Positions 1 through 8,013 of a DNA stretch of 64,000 nucleotides are shown here, one piece after another. The position numbers and the translations under genes were made by a program. This DNA is from SIG78 sp036677805 (lineage in GTDB: Bacteria > Verrucomicrobiota > Lentisphaeria > Victivallales > Victivallaceae), in the NCBI GenBank assembly GCA_036677805.1, contig JAVBVS010000010.1, forward strand, positions 62,001-126,000, in the 5' to 3' direction. Each line of letters starts with the position of its first letter. The stretch's first letter is position 1. Under the pieces are notes generated by a model. That model searched no databases, was not told where the DNA came from, and saw nothing but the letters and a program-made list of their open reading frames with translations.

Positions 1-2
1 CG

Positions 3-131
3 CTGGTCGGCGAAGACTGGCCGAGCGTCCCGATGATCAACGGCCGCCAGCGTTTCGCGCAGCTCAAACCGGTGTTTGCGGATAAGTTGCTCCCGGCCTA
101 CGAGCTGGAAGCGGTGCGCAAGAAGAAGTAA
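3..131 (+). CDS. C-terminal end of an unknown protein (partial)
   Basis: An open frame enters from the left edge and ends at TAA 129-131, giving the last 42 residues of a protein. The tail is basic, ending in VRKKK, and contains GEDWPSVPMINGR. I do not recognise the family from this fragment. It is on the same strand as the pyruvyl transferase that follows about 95 bases later, so the two could share a transcript. The codon use is like that of the neighbouring genes. Confidence 0.6.
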   Translation: MVGEDWPSVPMINGRQRFAQLKPVFADKLLPAYELEAVRKKK

Positions 132-226
132 CGCGATTACTGCTTTTTGCCGAGGGACAGACCGCGGACTCCGGTGTTGACGCCGAGTTCGCGGTTTGTC
201 GTGTTTTCAGTTTTCAACGCAGCCGG

Positions 227-1222
227 ATGACCATGAAATACGCGATTCTCACTTACGAAACCAAACGGAAAAACTTCAATATCGGCGATTATATCCAGAG
301 TGTGGCCGCCGCGCAGTACCTGCCGCAAGTCGATCTTTTCCTGAACCGGGAACAGCTCGATCGCTACACCGGAGAGCCGGTCAAGCTGATCCTCAACGGC
401 TGGTTCATGAGTCATCCGGAGCACTGGCCTCCGGCCTCCGCGATCCGTCCCCTGCCGGTCGCCTTTCATATGGAAGCGCGCAAGGCCGGGCTGATCGCGG
501 GACTGGATCAGATCGGGTTTTTCAAGAAATACCAGCCGATCGGCTGCCGGGACCGGCTGACCGCGCGACTGCTTTCCGAACGCGGCGTGGCGACCGATTA
601 CACCGGCTGTCTGACCCTCACGCTGGGCCGGACCTACCGGGCGGACCAGGCCAGCGGCAAGGTTTATTTCGTCGACGTATTGTGTAAGGAACCTTCCTGG
701 TACCGGATTTTTTCAAGCCTGAAAATGCTCAAGCGCTGCTGGAAGAGCGGCAAATTGCTTCATCCGTGGGCCAAGCAGCGCGCTCTGGACAAGCTCTTTT
801 CCAGACTGGGGCCGGTGCATCGGCTGACTCAGAATCTGCCTTGCGCCGATTATCCGACGCCGGAAGCGCGCTTTGCGCTGGCCCGGCAACGGCTGGAAGA
901 ATTTTCCCACGCCAGACTGGTGGTGACCAGCCGGATTCATTGCGCGCTGCCCTGCCTGGGCATGGGGACGCCGGTGGTTTTCGTCGCCGGCGGTTTCGAC
1001 CCGGCCGACACCGCCGGCCGGGTCGGAGATTTCTTCGAGCTGTGCAACACCATCCGGATCGATGAACGCGGCCGCATCACCGCCAATTTCGACCTCAAAG
1101 CCATGGCCGACGGTACCTTGCGCAACCCGGAAAAACATCGGGAACTGGCACAAAACCTGATGGCGCGCTGCGAACGGTTCGTTGCCGACGGAACGCACGC
1201 CTCGCCACATATCAATATGTAG
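227..1222 (+). CDS. polysaccharide pyruvyl transferase family protein
   Basis: A 331-residue protein that resembles the polysaccharide pyruvyl transferase family, which adds ketal pyruvate from PEP to sugars of surface polysaccharides. The N-terminus (YAILTYETKRKNFNIGDYIQ) has the typical opening of the family, with the NIGD segment that starts the first Rossmann-like half. Near residue 240 the signature SRIHCALPCLGMGTPVVF matches the conserved S-R-x-H-x-x-x-P-x-x-x-x-G-x-P-V motif of the second half. No signal peptide or membrane segment is seen, so it is cytoplasmic. Two in-frame ATGs (227 and 233) are possible starts and neither has a clear ribosome binding site. The acceptor glycan is unknown. 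Confidence 0.75.
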   Translation: MTMKYAILTYETKRKNFNIGDYIQSVAAAQYLPQVDLFLNREQLDRYTGEPVKLILNGWFMSHPEHWPPASAIRPLPVAFHMEARKAGLIAGLDQIGFFKKYQPIGCRDRLTARLLSERGVATDYTGCLTLTLGRTYRADQASGKVYFVDVLCKEPSWYRIFSSLKMLKRCWKSGKLLHPWAKQRALDKLFSRLGPVHRLTQNLPCADYPTPEARFALARQRLEEFSHARLVVTSRIHCALPCLGMGTPVVFVAGGFDPADTAGRVGDFFELCNTIRIDERGRITANFDLKAMADGTLRNPEKHRELAQNLMARCERFVADGTHASPHINM

Positions 1223-1303
1223 CAATTCATTGATTCAAAGCTGTTTAAAAACAACCTCACCAAACTGAATACAGGTTTCTCCGGGGTTTGTATCGTTCCG
1301 GTA

Positions 1304-1337
1304 TTGATTTCCGCCATTTTTTTTACTATAATATAAT
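1304..1337 (+). promoter_or_regulatory. sigma-70 type promoter of the first GntR/LacI regulator
   Basis: TTGATT at 1304-1309 is followed after 17 bases by TATAAT at 1327-1332. A second overlapping TATAAT lies at 1332-1337. The regulator start is at 1367. An 8-base inverted repeat, TCGTTCCG near 1292-1299 and CGGAACGA near 1355-1362, flanks the promoter and could be an operator, but this is weak. Confidence 0.6.
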
Positions 1338-1366
1338 GCAGGAAATGGAGGACTCGGAACGAAATC

Positions 1367-2446
1367 ATGAGAACCGTGGTAAAGAAGCGTCCGCTTTATC
1401 AGGAATTGCGCAATCGCATTGCGCAGGATATCGCCAATACGCGCTATCCGGCCGGCAGCGAATTGCCGAGCCTGTCCGAAATGAGCGCCATGTATGCGGT
1501 CAGTCCGGGTACGGTAGGCCATGTGATCACGATTCTGGCCGACGAGGGCCTGATCAAGTGCCGCCGGGGACGCCGCCCGCGGGTACTGCCGGCCGGCAAC
1601 GTCCACCGCAATTTCCGCATTGCCGTTCTGCTCGATTGCCACGACCGGGACTGTATTCACGATTATGCGGACGGCCCGTGGGCATGGACGCTGCATCAGG
1701 AAATACTCCGCCGTCTCCTGGAAGACCACAATCCGGCGCTGAATCTTTCCTATCGTTATGATTGGGAAAACCATCTGGACAATATCGACGGGGTGGTGGC
1801 ATTGGAAGCCTACCGGGAACGTCTTCATGCTCCGGACAAGCTGCTGGCCTACAATATTCCCTGCATCCGCATCGCCTCGTTCCTGCCGGAAATGCCGCAA
1901 TCCAATACGATTTCACTCGATTATTCCCGCAGCATGCGACAGATCGCGACCTATTTTCTGGCCAACGGCGTCCGGAATTTTTTCATCAACGACATTGATC
2001 CGCCGCAACCGGAATTGGCGGATCACGGAAGCCGTTTTTCGGAACTCAACCATCCTCTTGAAGAGCATGGCGTTCCGCCTGAAAGCCGCACTCATTTCTA
2101 TGCGTCCCTCATGGAATTTACCACCGAGCATCGGACCGCGATCCGGAATTACTTCCAAACTCATCCGGAGCCGATCGGAGCCTTGCTGGCCGGAGACCTC
2201 CGGGCGCGGCAGTTCATCGAAATTGCGCTGGAGTGCGGACGCGTCCTGAAAAAAGACGTCTTCACCGTCGGCGCCTCAGGATTACCGGAATACGCCATGG
2301 CCTCTCCGGCGCTGAGTTCGCTGGATATCCCGTTCGCCGACATGGCCAACCGGGCGATCGATATGCTCTACGACATGATCCGGCACAAAACCATGAGCTG
2401 CGCCAACGTTTCACTGCCGGTCAAGTTTCATCCCCGAGAAACCTGA
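1367..2446 (+). CDS. GntR-type transcriptional regulator with LacI-like sensor domain
   Basis: A 359-residue regulator. Residues about 5-75 form a GntR winged helix, with the recognition region SEMSAMYAVSPGTVGHVI and the wing around KCRRGRRPRV. The rest resembles the periplasmic-binding-like effector domain of LacI regulators: it opens with a strand like FRIAVLLDCHDRDC and ends with the typical VGASGLPEYA and SLDIPFADMANRAI segments. The family usually binds a sugar and represses the adjacent catabolic genes. It stands directly upstream of a pseudopilin and a giant glycosidase-like gene on the same strand, which it probably controls. The ligand is unknown. At least three further regulators of the same design are in the window (6947, 44182, 55782). 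Confidence 0.85.
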   Translation: MRTVVKKRPLYQELRNRIAQDIANTRYPAGSELPSLSEMSAMYAVSPGTVGHVITILADEGLIKCRRGRRPRVLPAGNVHRNFRIAVLLDCHDRDCIHDYADGPWAWTLHQEILRRLLEDHNPALNLSYRYDWENHLDNIDGVVALEAYRERLHAPDKLLAYNIPCIRIASFLPEMPQSNTISLDYSRSMRQIATYFLANGVRNFFINDIDPPQPELADHGSRFSELNHPLEEHGVPPESRTHFYASLMEFTTEHRTAIRNYFQTHPEPIGALLAGDLRARQFIEIALECGRVLKKDVFTVGASGLPEYAMASPALSSLDIPFADMANRAIDMLYDMIRHKTMSCANVSLPVKFHPRET

Positions 2447-2534
2447 TCGGGGTTGACCCCGTCCCATTTTTCAACGTCACGGAGACTATCGTGTTTTACC
2501 CGCTACCCAACATATCAAAAAAAGGAGTCCAGCC

Positions 2535-3254
2535 ATGAAAAACCGCAAACCCTTCACGCTTATTGAGCTACTGGTAGTTATCGCCATCATCGCCATCCTG
2601 GCGGCCATGCTGCTGCCCGCGTTGTCGGCGGCCCGGGAGCGCGCCAGAAGCACCACATGTATCAACAAACTCAAACAGATCGGGCTTGCAACCTTCATGT
2701 ACGCCGATTCCAACCAGAGCTCAGTCCCGGTCTATGCGCTAAGGCCCGGTTGCGCTTGCGGCCGTTGTGTTTACACGGTCGGCAATTACTATAGCGGCAA
2801 TGCAACCAGCGGTGCCCAGTGTCCGCCGGCCTTTCTGTTGTACGGCAAATATTTTCCCAATGATACGGTAAACAACGAAGATGAAGACCGTGCATTCCAG
2901 TGTCCCAGCGACACTTATTATCAAGCACAGGCCAATCGCATCTCCTATGGCTACGAAGTCATCGGCAACGGCAGCGATGTGATCAAAACCCCCAACAGCA
3001 GCTATCCGCTGGCCCCGCGACTCATCATTGGCCGTGACAATCCCGAGGCGGTGATTTATCATGATATGGGCCCTTTCTACAACGGTACCACGCCGATGAT
3101 CCATCCAACCAATATGAACGTCCTGCGCTTCGGCAGCCAAGTGGAAAGTGTGCCGATCACTGAAACCAAAGTCAAAACCTACAACATGGAAAAATGCATT
3201 ATCAATTATCTCGAACCCCAGAATAAAGACAACTATGGCGCTCCCGCCAATTAA
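2535..3254 (+). CDS. type IV pseudopilin, H-X9-DG-like family
   Basis: A 239-residue protein with a class III prepilin leader: a short basic head MKNRKP, the cleavage/methylation site FTLIELLVVIAIIAILAAM, then a hydrophobic helix and ARERARSTTCINKLKQIG. The peptidase would cut before F7 and leave a pilin-like anchored protein. Such pseudopilins (prepilin-type N-terminal domain with H-X9-DG C-terminus) are very abundant in Lentisphaerota and Planctomycetota, with unknown function. Here the C-terminal motif is degenerate: H is followed by nine residues and then GS instead of DG. A good ribosome binding site (AAAGGAG) precedes the ATG. The glycosidase-like gene follows after 18 bases, so the two are likely cotranscribed. 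Confidence 0.9.
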   Translation: MKNRKPFTLIELLVVIAIIAILAAMLLPALSAARERARSTTCINKLKQIGLATFMYADSNQSSVPVYALRPGCACGRCVYTVGNYYSGNATSGAQCPPAFLLYGKYFPNDTVNNEDEDRAFQCPSDTYYQAQANRISYGYEVIGNGSDVIKTPNSSYPLAPRLIIGRDNPEAVIYHDMGPFYNGTTPMIHPTNMNVLRFGSQVESVPITETKVKTYNMEKCIINYLEPQNKDNYGAPAN

Positions 3255-3272
3255 CGATTGGAATTTTTCCCT

Positions 3273-6200
3273 ATGCGTTTATCATTATTAATCTCCCTGG
3301 CGCTGGTCGGTTTCATAGCGGGTTCCCCGGCGGAAACGCCGTTCACCGTGACCGATGACGCCAATTTGCATATTGACTGGCACGGCCAGCCGCTGATCGT
3401 CGGCGAGCGTTTCAGCATGCTGCCGGACAACGGGTTCCCGGCCGCCGCGTCCCGCACCGAGGAAATCGGTTCGACCAAAGTGTTCAACCGCTTCGGCGAT
3501 CTCGACGGCGTCGCCTACCGGCGCGAAATCGCGCTCAAAGATGGCGGGAAAGAGGTCGAAATCTCCTTTCAGGAGAATTTTCCGGCCTATCATCCGGCCT
3601 GCGACGACAAAGGCAAGGGCTACTCGCTGCGCCTTCCGTTCAAGAATTTCATCGGCTGGAAATACACCGCGGTGACCGGAAGGGTCAGCGGTACCAAAGA
3701 GGTCTCCGGCACCATCGCCGCCGATACGCCCGACAACAGCAACCTGCTCGGCACCGCCATCCGGCAGATCGCGCTCGAATCCCCGGACGGAAAACAAAAG
3801 CTGGTGATCGATTGCAGCCCCGAAGGCGTCAACGACTTCTACAGCGATTACCCGCCCAACGGCATCATGAGTTTGTGGGGGTTCCAGCGCGAAGGCGACC
3901 ATCTGCTGGTCGTGCTCGGTTATGCTCCGCACTTCTACGGCGGCAGCCAGACCGGCAAAGTCCAGCTCTATGAAGGCACGGCCGCCGATTACGACCAGCG
4001 TCATGCGCACCGCGCCTACCGCTATTTCAGCGAATTGGAGCCGGACCGCCAATTCGTTCTCGGCGCAACCAAATTCGGCCCAATGTACACCGACGCCGGA
4101 ACCAAACCTTACACGAAAGAGGCCGGTTTCGGCTGGGTGAATCCGCAGAATCTCACGGTTGAAAATTTCCGGCCGTCGGGTGCGTTCTACAGCAAGGTTG
4201 CATCGAATTCGCCCAACATGTTCCGCATGGACAATCTGCGCCGGGGGCTCCATCTGCTGACCGTCGTCGTGCCGACTTTTCAGACCGGAACCGGTCCGCT
4301 CTCGATTGCGGTGAACGGCCAGGTCATCGCCAATGATGTGAAGCTCAAACCGATGCAGGTCACCGCGATTCATGCCCCGGTTTGGATCGAGAATGGCACC
4401 GCAGAAATCGCATTTTCCGGCAAGTGGCAGATCGCCGCGATCGACGACCAGCTGCTCCAGACCAGCGCCGAGGACTTCAGTTTCCGGCGCGGCTTCTGGG
4501 TGAGCACTCAGGGCCCCCATCCTTCGGTGATGTTCCAGAGTCCGCATTACGCCCAGGAACCGGCCTATGCCGTAAATATTTCAAGCTACTCCCTGCCCGA
4601 ACCCGGCAAGGAAATGGCCGCACCGCGTAAAGCATTGCAATACCCGACCGACCACGCGGTATTCGCGCCCGGAACCGACTGGCGCGGCGGCGCCATCCTC
4701 GGCTCCATGGGCCAATCCAACAACGGCAGTTTCGATGAATTCGCCAAACCGGAATCCCTGGCGCGGCGCATCGGGGAACTGCGTGACGACCGCATTGACG
4801 CGGTCATCATGAATGGGCTCCTGTCCCGCCACACTTATCCGGCCCACCTAAAACGGGTCGAAAAGGCAATCGCAGATACGGTGAAGGCCGGGCATCCCCT
4901 CGGCATCAAATTCATCGACCACAGCGATTTTTCGGAACTCTGGCAATGCGACAGCGGCTTCCGGGTATTGGCCGAAAGCATGAATCAGCTGCAGCAGACC
5001 ATCGACTGCGGATTGCCCGCGCGCGGTCTCTGTCCCACCAATCCCGAGGCGCAAAAAGTATTCTTCGATTACGTCATCAATCACATCAGAAATACCGGCA
5101 TCGACGGCATCATGGTGGATGAAGCGGTTTTCCACGGCCTGAATTTCTGCGGTTGCCCGTATTGCCGCCAACAGTTTACCGCCGATACCGGTTGGGTGCT
5201 GCCCGCCGATGAAACCAGCCCGGAACTCCAGAATAAGCTCTCTCCGCTGTGGCGCACCTGGCAAGCCTGGCGGCAGAAGGCGATCGGCGATTTCTGGTAT
5301 GCCTTGCGGCAGGAAGTCAAGAAAGTCAAACCCGACTTCGTCTTCATCGGCTACACCACTCATTATGGCATGTATTCGACCTATGGCACCCTCAATTTCG
5401 GCGGCGCGATGGAACAATTGTGCCGGACCTGGGATTTCGTGGGCACCGAGATCATGAGCCGGAACATCTTCGCAAGCTACCGTTCCGTGGCCTGTTTCCG
5501 CAAGATGAAAAACATGTACCGCAATGTCTATGACGTACCGGTTTTCGGCCTGGTCTACAGCGACGCGCGCGACTGGGACGTGATGTATTTCGGCTGGGCG
5601 CTCAACAACATGAACGCTCAGGCCACCTGGGAAATGTCCGGCGTCCGCTGCCCCGATGACAAGCCGAACTATCGGAAATTCACGGTGGAAAAAGGCAACA
5701 TGGACGCCCGCACCGCCAGACCGATAGCGGAAATCGCACTGCTCTTTTCCAATTACAGCCGCGATTGCGACCGCGGCGCTTCGGCGCATGTCGAAGTGAT
5801 GGGTCTGTCCCAGATCCTGACCGCCAGACACATTCCGCACGAATTTATTTTCGAGGCCGGGCTGACGCCGAAGGTACTTTCCCGCTACAAGGTTCTGATC
5901 GTCGGCAATGCCACCGCGCTGAGCGACGCCAATATCGAAGCCATCAAAAAATATGCGGAAAATGGCGGCATCGTCTATCTCTCCAGTCTGGCCGGTTATT
6001 ATGACGACATCGCCATGAAGCGCGATCACTGGCTGGTCGGGCAGAAACTGCTGGCCGGTTCGGATTACGGCAGTTACGATTACGGCGCGGAATGCTTCGG
6101 CGTCAAGGACGGGAGCACCGGCAAGATCGTCCACCCCCCGGTCAAAATGAGCTACATGCGTTATAACCTGAGCAAGAGCCCGGTCCTGGAAACCGTTCTG

Positions 6201-6740
6201 GAACTGGTGGCTGACAAACAGGGCGCCACCGTGCCGGGACTGATCCGGCACAAGCTCGGCCGGGGTGAGGTCTGGTTCAGCCCGGTGGCCTTCGGCACCC
6301 CGGCGGCGGCATTCGAAGTCTCAAGCAAGGAAAAGATGAATTTCGAAGCCCAACCGGAATCGGAAGCAATCGCCTTCGACGTACTCAAGCGCGTGGCGGG
6401 CAATCATTTCGTCTGGGAGCCGCTGGCGATTCCGGATCGGGTTTTGACCTCGCTCTATGAAACCGGCGACGGCAAGCTTGCAGTTCATTTTCTGAATGCG
6501 ACCAAATCCAATTACAAGAAAGGGGAGATCGTGCCGAGCACCGCGCCGCAAGATGCGTTCGCGCCGTTGAATGCGGAGATGAAATTCCGGATCAAACGCG
6601 CCGGAGCCGCCAAAGCCTATGCGGTGTCGCCTGATTTCGAGGGGCGTAAAGAGCTGCCATTGACCCGCGACGGCGAAACGGTCACGGTGACCGTCCCCCC
6701 GGATACCCTGCGCGGCTACATGATCGTCTACCTCGAATAA
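3273..6740 (+). CDS. secreted giant glycosidase-like protein with beta-galactosidase-trimerisation-like domain
   Basis: A 1155-residue protein. I chose ATG 3273 because it opens with a signal peptide (MRLSLLISLALVGFIAG, cut near SPA-E); a TTG 15 bases upstream is less likely. The first ~490 residues are beta-rich with no named family. Around residues 500-800 there is a TIM-barrel-like part; GIDGIMVDEAVFHG places acidic residues D616 and E617 at a plausible active site, followed by a cysteine cluster CGCPYCRQQF. Residues about 820-980 (IALLFSNYSRDC, KVLIVGNATALSD, YAENGGIVYLSS) resemble the Rossmann-like trimerisation domain of GH42 beta-galactosidases. A short beta domain ends the chain. A glycoside hydrolase role is likely, but family and substrate cannot be named from sequence alone. 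It follows a pseudopilin and a regulator. Confidence 0.7.
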   Translation: MRLSLLISLALVGFIAGSPAETPFTVTDDANLHIDWHGQPLIVGERFSMLPDNGFPAAASRTEEIGSTKVFNRFGDLDGVAYRREIALKDGGKEVEISFQENFPAYHPACDDKGKGYSLRLPFKNFIGWKYTAVTGRVSGTKEVSGTIAADTPDNSNLLGTAIRQIALESPDGKQKLVIDCSPEGVNDFYSDYPPNGIMSLWGFQREGDHLLVVLGYAPHFYGGSQTGKVQLYEGTAADYDQRHAHRAYRYFSELEPDRQFVLGATKFGPMYTDAGTKPYTKEAGFGWVNPQNLTVENFRPSGAFYSKVASNSPNMFRMDNLRRGLHLLTVVVPTFQTGTGPLSIAVNGQVIANDVKLKPMQVTAIHAPVWIENGTAEIAFSGKWQIAAIDDQLLQTSAEDFSFRRGFWVSTQGPHPSVMFQSPHYAQEPAYAVNISSYSLPEPGKEMAAPRKALQYPTDHAVFAPGTDWRGGAILGSMGQSNNGSFDEFAKPESLARRIGELRDDRIDAVIMNGLLSRHTYPAHLKRVEKAIADTVKAGHPLGIKFIDHSDFSELWQCDSGFRVLAESMNQLQQTIDCGLPARGLCPTNPEAQKVFFDYVINHIRNTGIDGIMVDEAVFHGLNFCGCPYCRQQFTADTGWVLPADETSPELQNKLSPLWRTWQAWRQKAIGDFWYALRQEVKKVKPDFVFIGYTTHYGMYSTYGTLNFGGAMEQLCRTWDFVGTEIMSRNIFASYRSVACFRKMKNMYRNVYDVPVFGLVYSDARDWDVMYFGWALNNMNAQATWEMSGVRCPDDKPNYRKFTVEKGNMDARTARPIAEIALLFSNYSRDCDRGASAHVEVMGLSQILTARHIPHEFIFEAGLTPKVLSRYKVLIVGNATALSDANIEAIKKYAENGGIVYLSSLAGYYDDIAMKRDHWLVGQKLLAGSDYGSYDYGAECFGVKDGSTGKIVHPPVKMSYMRYNLSKSPVLETVLELVADKQGATVPGLIRHKLGRGEVWFSPVAFGTPAAAFEVSSKEKMNFEAQPESEAIAFDVLKRVAGNHFVWEPLAIPDRVLTSLYETGDGKLAVHFLNATKSNYKKGEIVPSTAPQDAFAPLNAEMKFRIKRAGAAKAYAVSPDFEGRKELPLTRDGETVTVTVPPDTLRGYMIVYLE

Positions 6741-6770
6741 ACCGGGCTTTTCAACCCCATTTTCGCAATC

Positions 6771-6811
6771 AAAAAGCGTCGTCCGCCGGCAACAGGCGGA
6801 CGGCGCTTTTT
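6771..6811 (+). terminator. rho-independent terminator after the first glycosidase locus
   Basis: Arms AAAAAGCGTCGTCCGCC (6771-6787) and GGCGGACGGCGCTTTTT (6795-6811) pair with one mismatch around a short loop and end in a T run. It lies 30 bases after the stop of the glycosidase-like gene and ends that locus. The A run on the left arm would let it also act on the minus strand. Confidence 0.85.
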
Positions 6812-6840
6812 AGGTTTCGGCCTTCCACCCGATGACGGGT

Positions 6841-6864
6841 TTTTATCATGCCGTCATGATAAAA
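6841..6864. promoter_or_regulatory. candidate operator: 10-bp perfect inverted repeat
   Basis: TTTTATCATG (6841-6850) and CATGATAAAA (6855-6864) are perfect inverted copies around CCGT. The site lies 28 bases upstream of the -35 of the regulator at 6947. The half-site TTTTATCATG occurs a third time at 8007-8016, over the start codon of the glycosidase-like gene. Binding by the adjacent GntR/LacI-type regulator is inference. Confidence 0.55.
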
Positions 6865-6891
6865 CATCCGGCAGAATCATCACCCCGGGAC

Positions 6892-6920
6892 TTGAAACCG
6901 CGCGGTTTTTCGCATATAAT
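6892..6920 (+). promoter_or_regulatory. sigma-70 type promoter of the second GntR/LacI regulator
   Basis: TTGAAA at 6892-6897, a 17-base spacer and a consensus TATAAT at 6915-6920, followed by a ribosome binding site (AAAGGAAAGG) and the start codon at 6947. This is one of the best promoter matches in the window. Confidence 0.75.
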
Positions 6921-6946
6921 GTTTCCGGCAAAAGGAAAGGCCCGTT

Positions 6947-7996
6947 ATGCAAAGCATGCGTTTCTCCGCCATCGCCGCCGATATCGAGCGGAAAATCCGG
7001 GATGGGGTGTTTGTCGGCAAGCTGCCGACCACCCTTGAACTGGCCCATCTCTACGCATGCGGCAAATGCACCGTCACCAATGCCCTGCGTCCATTGGAAC
7101 AAGCCGGACTGCTCCGCTTGGAAAGCCGGCGCGGCGGGCTTGCCATCGACCGGACAAAACTCCGTTTCGGCATGATCGGCGTAGTCGGAAGCTGGAGTTT
7201 CGACCATGATATCGACGATCTCCAAACGCTGGCGCCGACCGTCGCCCGAATGCGTCAGGATGGCTTTGAGCCGGTTACCATGCGTTATAACAGCGAGCTC
7301 GACAACGCCCGTGCCATCCAGCTCTTCAACCGCAGTTTCGACGGTCTGATCTTCACCAACAGTTCGCTCAACGAGGAATTGTCGCTGGCGCTGGAGGCGC
7401 AAAAACTCCCATTCATATCCTGCAATCAGCTCCGGTTCCACCGCCGCTTGAATTTCATCGGCTTCCGGCTCTTCGATCAGCTGCCGCAAGTGGTCGATCG
7501 CCTGATCGGACATGGATATCGCCAAATCGCCTTTTTCTGTCCCGGCCGGGTCGAAGGCTTTAACGACGAAACCCGACGCAAGTGGATTCAACTCAAAATG
7601 TCCCGGCAACTGCCGCTGCTCGTTTGCGATCGGCTGCTGCTCAACTGGCGCGATTCCCGGCTTGAGCAGACCCGCCGGTTCGCTGATTTCTGTCTCCGGA
7701 ATGCCGTCGTGCCCGACGCCCTGATCTTCTGGAGCGGGGCGGAACCGGAATACCTTGAATTGTTCCATGAGAAAGGCTTCCGCTTTCCGAATCCGACGCT
7801 TCTGATCCATATCGCCAAGCCGGAATTGGCGCGGCATCCCGAGCACATCGCCATTGCCACCATCAAAGGCGAAGACCTTTTTCATCATGCCTATCAGGCG
7901 CTGCGCGAACTTATTTATGCGCCTTCGAACAAAGTGCTCAAGCGATTTATTGCCTGTCCGTCGGAAATTCAGGGCGAAATTCCGGTGCGATCCTAA
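6947..7996 (+). CDS. GntR-type transcriptional regulator with LacI-like sensor domain
   Basis: A 349-residue regulator. The N-terminal winged helix (residues ~5-68) includes KLPTTLELAHLYACGKCTVT and a short wing, LESRRGGLAI. The C-terminal domain starts at about residue 78 (FGMIGVVGSWSFDHD) and has a LacI-like fold pattern, with GHGYRQIAFFCPGRVEG as the hinge-region strand. Its own promoter and a perfect palindrome lie just upstream. The glycosidase-like gene begins 17 bases after its stop, so regulator, glycosidase, pseudopilin and DUF4838 gene form one probable operon (6947-13210). The inducer is unknown. Confidence 0.82.
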   Translation: MQSMRFSAIAADIERKIRDGVFVGKLPTTLELAHLYACGKCTVTNALRPLEQAGLLRLESRRGGLAIDRTKLRFGMIGVVGSWSFDHDIDDLQTLAPTVARMRQDGFEPVTMRYNSELDNARAIQLFNRSFDGLIFTNSSLNEELSLALEAQKLPFISCNQLRFHRRLNFIGFRLFDQLPQVVDRLIGHGYRQIAFFCPGRVEGFNDETRRKWIQLKMSRQLPLLVCDRLLLNWRDSRLEQTRRFADFCLRNAVVPDALIFWSGAEPEYLELFHEKGFRFPNPTLLIHIAKPELARHPEHIAIATIKGEDLFHHAYQALRELIYAPSNKVLKRFIACPSEIQGEIPVRS

Positions 7997-8013
7997 AAAA
8001 AAGTTGTTTTATC

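Noticed and set aside
2448..2462. CGGGGT/ACCCCG mini hairpin between regulator and pseudopilin
   Set aside because: Only six bases with no T run; too short to call an attenuator or terminator.
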